This document shows positions 4,861 through 8,011 of a stretch of DNA of 8,011 nt, in pieces. The position numbers and the translations under genes were made by a program. Source of the stretch: Pseudomonadota bacterium. GTDB lineage: Bacteria > Bdellovibrionota > Bacteriovoracia > Bacteriovoracales > Bacteriovoracaceae. The notes below the pieces were generated by a model that did not search any database, was not told where the DNA came from, and saw only the letters and a program-made list of their open reading frames with translations. The DNA lies in contig JAEYUK010000274.1 in NCBI GenBank assembly GCA_023432655.1, positions 1 to 8,011 on the forward strand, in the 5' to 3' direction. Numbering within the stretch: the first letter of the stretch is position 1; the number at the start of each line of letters is the position of its first letter.

Positions 4861-4898
4861 ATAAAAAAAAGAAACCTTCCCCCATTCGGGGGAAGGTT
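4861..4898 (-). terminator. Intrinsic terminator of the flagellin pair
   Basis: On the minus strand an 11-bp perfect stem (AACCTTCCCCC with GGGGGAAGGTT, loop GAAT) is followed by TCTTTTTTTT. It begins 13 bases after the stop codon of the downstream flagellin. This is a strong, canonical Rho-independent terminator. Confidence 0.93.
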
Positions 4899-4911
4899 AG
4901 TGGGTGATTTC

Positions 4912-5745
4912 TTAACCTAATAGTTTCAAAGCAAAATTTGGAGCCTGATTCGCTTGGGCCAGTACTGAAACACCTGCCTGGGAAAGAATGTTATTCTTTG
5001 CCATATCAGCTGTCTCGGCAGCGACGTCTACATCACGAATCCGAGAATTGGCCGCGCTAAAGTTCTCTTCTGTAATGGCAATTGTGCTACTTGCCGATTG
5101 CAGACGATTCTGTAGGGCACCCAAGTTGGCACGAGTTCCATTGATTCGTACCAAAGCATCATCCAGTTTCGACAAAGATAGCTGTGCTCCCTCTTTGTGT
5201 GCGATGTTCTCACCAGTGAGACCAAGGCTTTCAAGAGTTGTGTCAGTGCTGGTCGAATCATACTTGATTCGGTCGTTTGTTGGATCGTTGTGGATCCCGA
5301 CCTGAATCTCGACCATACCACCGGTACCATCAAGAAGTTTTCTGCCGTTGAATTCTGAACCTTTTGAAATTCGTTGAATTTCTTCAAGGAGGTTCTGGAA
5401 TTCAATGTTCGAAAAACCTCTTTCAGTATCGCCCACAGTATCAGAGGCTGCCTGGATAGAGAGCTCTCTAAGGCGAATAATGATGTTGGATATCTCGTTG
5501 AGCGCGCCTTCTGCTGTCTGAATAAGTGATACGCCATCATCTGAGTTCCTTTTCGCTTGTCTGAGTCCTCTGATATGGCTTTTCAGTTTTTCACTGATCG
5601 CCAATCCAGCTGCATCGTCCGACGCGCGAGTTATCCTTTCACCACTGGATAGCTTCCTAAGGTTACTATCCAAGTTATTCTTCGTAATTCCTAGAGCACG
5701 CTGAGCTGCAATGCTCGAGATATTTGTATTTATTCTTAAACCCAT
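4912..5745 (-). CDS. fliC: Flagellin (downstream copy)
   Basis: This is a flagellar filament subunit, exported through the flagellar type III system. The 277-residue protein has the conserved D0/D1 halves almost joined directly. The N-terminal part is MGLRINTNISSIAAQRALG, then LSSGERITRASDDAAGLAIS (32-51) and IRLRELSIQAASDT (90-103). The C-terminal part has LGALQNRLQSA (208-218), SRIRDVDVAAETADMA (234-249) and VLAQANQAPNFALKLLG at the end. The central ~55 residues are short, so no D2/D3 outer domains are present. It aligns without gaps with the upstream flagellin over about the first 265 residues but differs clearly in sequence, so this is an old duplication. A good AGGAG site lies 8 bases before the ATG. 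The gene ends in a strong terminator. No sigma-28 promoter is evident in the 179-bp gap upstream, so it may be co-transcribed with the upstream copy or use an unrecognised promoter. Confidence 0.96.
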   Translation of the reverse strand: MGLRINTNISSIAAQRALGITKNNLDSNLRKLSSGERITRASDDAAGLAISEKLKSHIRGLRQAKRNSDDGVSLIQTAEGALNEISNIIIRLRELSIQAASDTVGDTERGFSNIEFQNLLEEIQRISKGSEFNGRKLLDGTGGMVEIQVGIHNDPTNDRIKYDSTSTDTTLESLGLTGENIAHKEGAQLSLSKLDDALVRINGTRANLGALQNRLQSASSTIAITEENFSAANSRIRDVDVAAETADMAKNNILSQAGVSVLAQANQAPNFALKLLG

Positions 5746-5786
5746 AATTTAGTCTCCTGTAAGCATTCTGAACCTCCATGTTCGTT

Positions 5787-5805
5787 TGTGAACTTCATGT
5801 TCACA
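5787..5805. repeat. Perfect inverted repeat between the flagellin genes
   Basis: TGTGAAC and GTTCACA form a 7-bp perfect dyad around a 5-bp spacer, 42 bases upstream of the downstream flagellin start. A CATGTTC word occurs twice here (5778-5784 and 5796-5802). It could be a protein-binding operator or a hairpin in the 5' leader of the flagellin message. The function is unknown. Confidence 0.45.
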
Positions 5806-5837
5806 TGTGTTGTTGTTAATTAAAAAAACTAACCTAT

Positions 5838-5864
5838 CCACTACTTGTTAAGTACACCCACTAC
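5838..5864. repeat. CCACTAC direct repeat 20 bp apart
   Basis: CCACTAC occurs at 5838-5844 and 5858-5864, about two helical turns apart, with a partial dyad ACTTGT...ACAAGT overlapping. Such spacing would suit a DNA-binding dimer upstream of the downstream flagellin. No factor is recognised. Confidence 0.3.
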
Positions 5865-5910
5865 AAGTTTTGCAGGATTTCGTTTTACATCAGTCTCTTA
5901 AGGCCTAAGC

Positions 5911-5935
5911 CTCAGGGATTTTTATTATCCCTGAG
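5911..5935 (-). other. Hairpin spanning the stop codon of the upstream flagellin
   Basis: CTCAGGGAT and ATCCCTGAG pair over 9 bp around a 7-nt loop, and the stop codon TAA lies in the stem-loop. No T-run follows on the minus strand, so it is unlikely to terminate transcription on its own. It may protect the 3' end of a processed message. Confidence 0.45.
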
Positions 5936-6773
5936 CAGCGGCATTAATAAGGCTTAAGGCGTTAGTTGTAGACTGGTTCGCCTGAGCTAATACTGAAGTA
6001 CCTGCTTGCATTAGGATGTTTGTTCTAGTCATTTCAGAAGTAGCTGCTGCAATGTCAGTGTCACGAATACGTGAGTTAGCTGCTGACAAGTTTTCGTTAC
6101 TGATCTGAATGTTGTTAATGGTCGACTGAAGACGGTTCTGAAGAGCACCGAAGTCAGCTCGAATACCAGAAACGTTCTGAATTGCTTGGTCGATTGCTGC
6201 CAGAGAGTTCTGAGCAGAAATTTTATCCGACACTGAAGCTAGATTCAGACCAAGAGCTGCTACGTTAACGTCTGCTGAAGATGCATCGAACGTTAAGCGG
6301 TCAGACATTGGGTCGTTTCGAGTACCAATTTGAATGTCGAATACAGATCCAGTTCCGTTAAGAAGTGGTACGCGGTTAAACTCAGTTGAGTTTGCGATAC
6401 GATCTACTTCAGACATGAGCTGTTCAAATTCAACGTTTAGGAATTTACGCTCTGTTGGCCCGATAGTATCAGAAGCCGCTTGCACTGCTAGTTCGCGAAG
6501 ACGAATCATAATGTTTCCGACTTCAGCTAATGCACCTTCAGCGATCTGCACTAAAGACACACCGTCTTGAGCGTTTCTTTCCGCTTGGCCGAGACCGCGG
6601 ATTTGTGCTTTTAAATTTTCTGAGATTGCGAGACCTGCAGCATCATCACCAGCGCGGTTAATTCTGCTACCAGATGACAATTGCTCTAACACTTTCTGTT
6701 GAGCACCACGTGTTTGACCTAAGTTTCTTTGCGCGTTAAGCGACGAAACGTTAGTGTTAATCCTTAAACCCAT
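5925..6773 (-). CDS. fliC: Flagellin (upstream copy)
   Basis: This is a 282-residue flagellar filament protein. N-terminal D0/D1 motifs are MGLRINTNVSSLNAQRNLG, LSSGSRINRAGDDAAGLAIS (32-51) and IRLRELAVQAASDT. The C-terminal D1/D0 motifs are FGALQNRLQS, SAANSRIRDTDIAAATSEM and SVLAQANQSTTNALSLINAAAQG. Like its neighbour it lacks D2/D3 domains. The C-terminus differs from the other copy by a longer, alanine-rich end. The frame is open eight codons further upstream (ATG at 6797), but the start at 6773 is clear: it has AAGGAGG four bases upstream and gives the canonical flagellin N-terminus MGLRIN. A sigma-28-like promoter lies 82-108 bases upstream of the start, which implies late-class flagellar control. 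Confidence 0.96.
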   Translation of the reverse strand: MGLRINTNVSSLNAQRNLGQTRGAQQKVLEQLSSGSRINRAGDDAAGLAISENLKAQIRGLGQAERNAQDGVSLVQIAEGALAEVGNIMIRLRELAVQAASDTIGPTERKFLNVEFEQLMSEVDRIANSTEFNRVPLLNGTGSVFDIQIGTRNDPMSDRLTFDASSADVNVAALGLNLASVSDKISAQNSLAAIDQAIQNVSGIRADFGALQNRLQSTINNIQISNENLSAANSRIRDTDIAAATSEMTRTNILMQAGTSVLAQANQSTTNALSLINAAAQG

Positions 6774-6854
6774 AAATCCTCCTTGATTGGGTTTCACTCA
6801 TTCTCGAATCCATGAGAGAGAGCGATGATGACCTTGCTGGCCGTCATGCATAAC

Positions 6855-6881
6855 TTTTCGACAACACAGCAAAAGACTTGA
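6855..6881 (-). promoter_or_regulatory. Sigma-28 (FliA) type flagellin promoter
   Basis: The minus strand reads TCAAGTCT, 11 bases, then GTCGAAAA. Against the FliA consensus TAAAGTTT-N11-GCCGATAA this is six of eight at each half with the exact spacing. It would start transcription near 6847 and give a leader of about 74 nt before the upstream flagellin. Confidence 0.72.
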
Positions 6882-6952
6882 GTTTGAATGTAAAAAAATT
6901 CGACAGAAGGTAAAAAATGGGTTCAAATTATTGAAATTACGGAGATTTCATT

Positions 6953-7975
6953 ATGGGCAAAATTTTCCCCCAGATAAAAACCTTAAAAGAAAAACCTGAA
7001 CTTTTTCCGGCGGCATTGAAATTAATCGAAAGCTCCTTCAAGTATCAGTCTCCGGATTCCTTCAAAGTGGATTTCGCTCCATTGATTGATTCCTCTAATC
7101 ACCATAACTGCTTCATTCTGATAGATGAGAATGACAATGTACTTGCTCACATTGGTGCAAAAGAAAGAACTCTCACTCTGAATGAAAAAAAATATCCCAT
7201 CATTCTTTTAGGCGGCATCGCCGTAGATGAGAAAAAGCGCGGAGAAGGTCACTTTCAAACATTGTTTAATGATGTGCTTGCAACGAAAAGATCAGATGCC
7301 GCTTTTTTCTTACTCTGGAGTGATCTGGAAAAGCTCTATAATAAATTCGGATTTTATCTCTGTGGATCTCAGTATGAATTTACCGGCGGGCTACAAAATC
7401 CGCTCTTAGAGACAACGACTTTTCAGGCGCTATCGGACTCTGAAAAGAAACAAATCAAGTCGCTTTACCAGACTTCTTTTGCCAAAGAATATCTCACTGT
7501 TGACCGCACAGATGAAGACTGGAACCTCATTGAAAAAGTAACCAGTGCTCAACTCCATGTAAACCGCAGCGGTCCGGGAATCGTAGATTACTACTTTAAT
7601 AATAAGGGCCAGGACCTGCCGGGAATCATTTATGAATACGGCTCCAGCATCCCTTTAAATCAATTTATAGAAGAGATTGGAACTCACGGAAGGGTCTGGA
7701 TGGGAAAGGAACTTCTTCCTACGGAACATCAGCAGTATCAATTTTTTATGGGAACGGGAGACTTAAAACTTTTCACAGAGTTCATCCGGGATTTCACACA
7801 AGAAAAAATACAAATACAAAACATCAATCTGATGAAGCAGGAAGTTTATTTTAACTATAACGAAGAACTTCATGGTTTAGATTTGCAGGATTTTTTAAGA
7901 GGAATTTTTGGGCCAGGAACCTTTGAGGAGCTGGAACTGCCTACTCTCTTTATCAGCGGCTTAGATAGTATTTAG
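6953..7975 (+). CDS. GNAT family N-acetyltransferase with C-terminal extension
   Basis: This is probably a cytoplasmic acyl-CoA-dependent N-acyltransferase; the substrate is unknown. The 340-residue protein has the GNAT fold in roughly residues 15-145. FILIDENDNVLAHIGAKERTL (54-74) gives the central strands. LLGGIAVDEKKRGEGHFQTL (85-104) is motif A, with the R96-G97-E98-G99 form of the Q/R-x-x-G-x-G/A acetyl-CoA loop. FLLWSDLEKLYNKFGFYLCG (119-138) is the typical end, with Y129 and FGF. Residues ~150-340 are an extension without obvious membrane segments, ending IFGPGTFEELELPTLFISGLDSI. It may be a degenerate second GNAT-like domain or a partner domain. A GGAG site lies 8 bases before the ATG. 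The gene is divergent from the flagellins with a 179-bp shared upstream region; no strong promoter is visible for it. A functional link to flagella is not shown. Confidence 0.85.
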   Translation: MGKIFPQIKTLKEKPELFPAALKLIESSFKYQSPDSFKVDFAPLIDSSNHHNCFILIDENDNVLAHIGAKERTLTLNEKKYPIILLGGIAVDEKKRGEGHFQTLFNDVLATKRSDAAFFLLWSDLEKLYNKFGFYLCGSQYEFTGGLQNPLLETTTFQALSDSEKKQIKSLYQTSFAKEYLTVDRTDEDWNLIEKVTSAQLHVNRSGPGIVDYYFNNKGQDLPGIIYEYGSSIPLNQFIEEIGTHGRVWMGKELLPTEHQQYQFFMGTGDLKLFTEFIRDFTQEKIQIQNINLMKQEVYFNYNEELHGLDLQDFLRGIFGPGTFEELELPTLFISGLDSI

Positions 7976-8011
7976 AATTTTCGAAGGAGTGCTATTCGCC
8001 CCATCATATAG

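Noticed and set aside
4988..5540. Long open frames overlapping the downstream flagellin, 105 residues on the plus strand and 170 residues in another minus frame
   Set aside because: They lie wholly inside a well-conserved flagellin gene, have no ribosome site or family features, and are explained as frame shadows.
5911..5935. Intrinsic terminator after the upstream flagellin
   Set aside because: The stem is good but no T-run follows on the transcribed strand, so it is listed only as a hairpin.
6334..6570. 78-residue plus-strand frame antisense to the upstream flagellin
   Set aside because: It is antisense to a highly constrained coding region, with no start signals of its own.

Overview
The window looks like chromosomal DNA from a motile, piliated Gram-negative predator-type bacterium of the Bdellovibrionota (Bdellovibrio/Bacteriovorax/Peredibacter relatives). 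This is an inference. It rests on the flagellin N-terminus MGLRINTN, on tandem short flagellins, and on a Tad/Flp pilus cluster with several minor pilins. Base composition is moderately AT-rich, and I see no insertion sequences, phage genes or CRISPR repeats.

Positions 1-2912 (all minus strand, read right to left) are the front end of a Tad/Flp (type IVb) pilus operon. In order of transcription it holds the major Flp pilin, an attenuator hairpin, a second small Flp-like pilin, the A24 prepilin peptidase CpaA/TadV, a third Flp-like pilin with a long hydrophilic tail, two TadE/TadF-like pseudopilins, and CpaB, which runs off the left edge. All five pilin-like proteins share the same processing motif, G^Q-x-x-x-E, so the locus encodes one peptidase and five probable substrates. 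Several genes overlap by 7-11 bases, which suggests translational coupling.

Positions 2913-3406 hold no protein gene but are dense with signals. There is an extended -10 promoter and a two-hairpin leader for flp on the minus strand. Divergently on the plus strand there is a promoter-plus-terminator unit for a structured RNA of about 190 nt, whose ends pair perfectly over 9 bp. Its layout and a conserved-looking GAGAAGCCU-AAA segment make 6S RNA (SsrS) the best guess.

Positions 3407-4839 hold two convergent genes whose stop codons share the tetranucleotide CTAA. One is an unrecognised 176-residue soluble protein (plus). The other is an RmlD-like extended short-chain dehydrogenase/reductase (minus) whose expected catalytic lysine appears to be replaced by valine. 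Neither has a Shine-Dalgarno site, and both have promoter elements placed so that transcription would start at or next to the ATG. They are candidates for leaderless mRNAs.

Positions 4861-6881 are a tandem pair of flagellin genes (minus). The upstream copy has a good sigma-28 (FliA) type promoter. The downstream copy ends in a strong intrinsic terminator, and the 179-bp gap between them holds repeats but no clear promoter. The last gene, 6953-7975 (plus), is a GNAT-type N-acetyltransferase with a long C-terminal extension, transcribed divergently from the flagellins.
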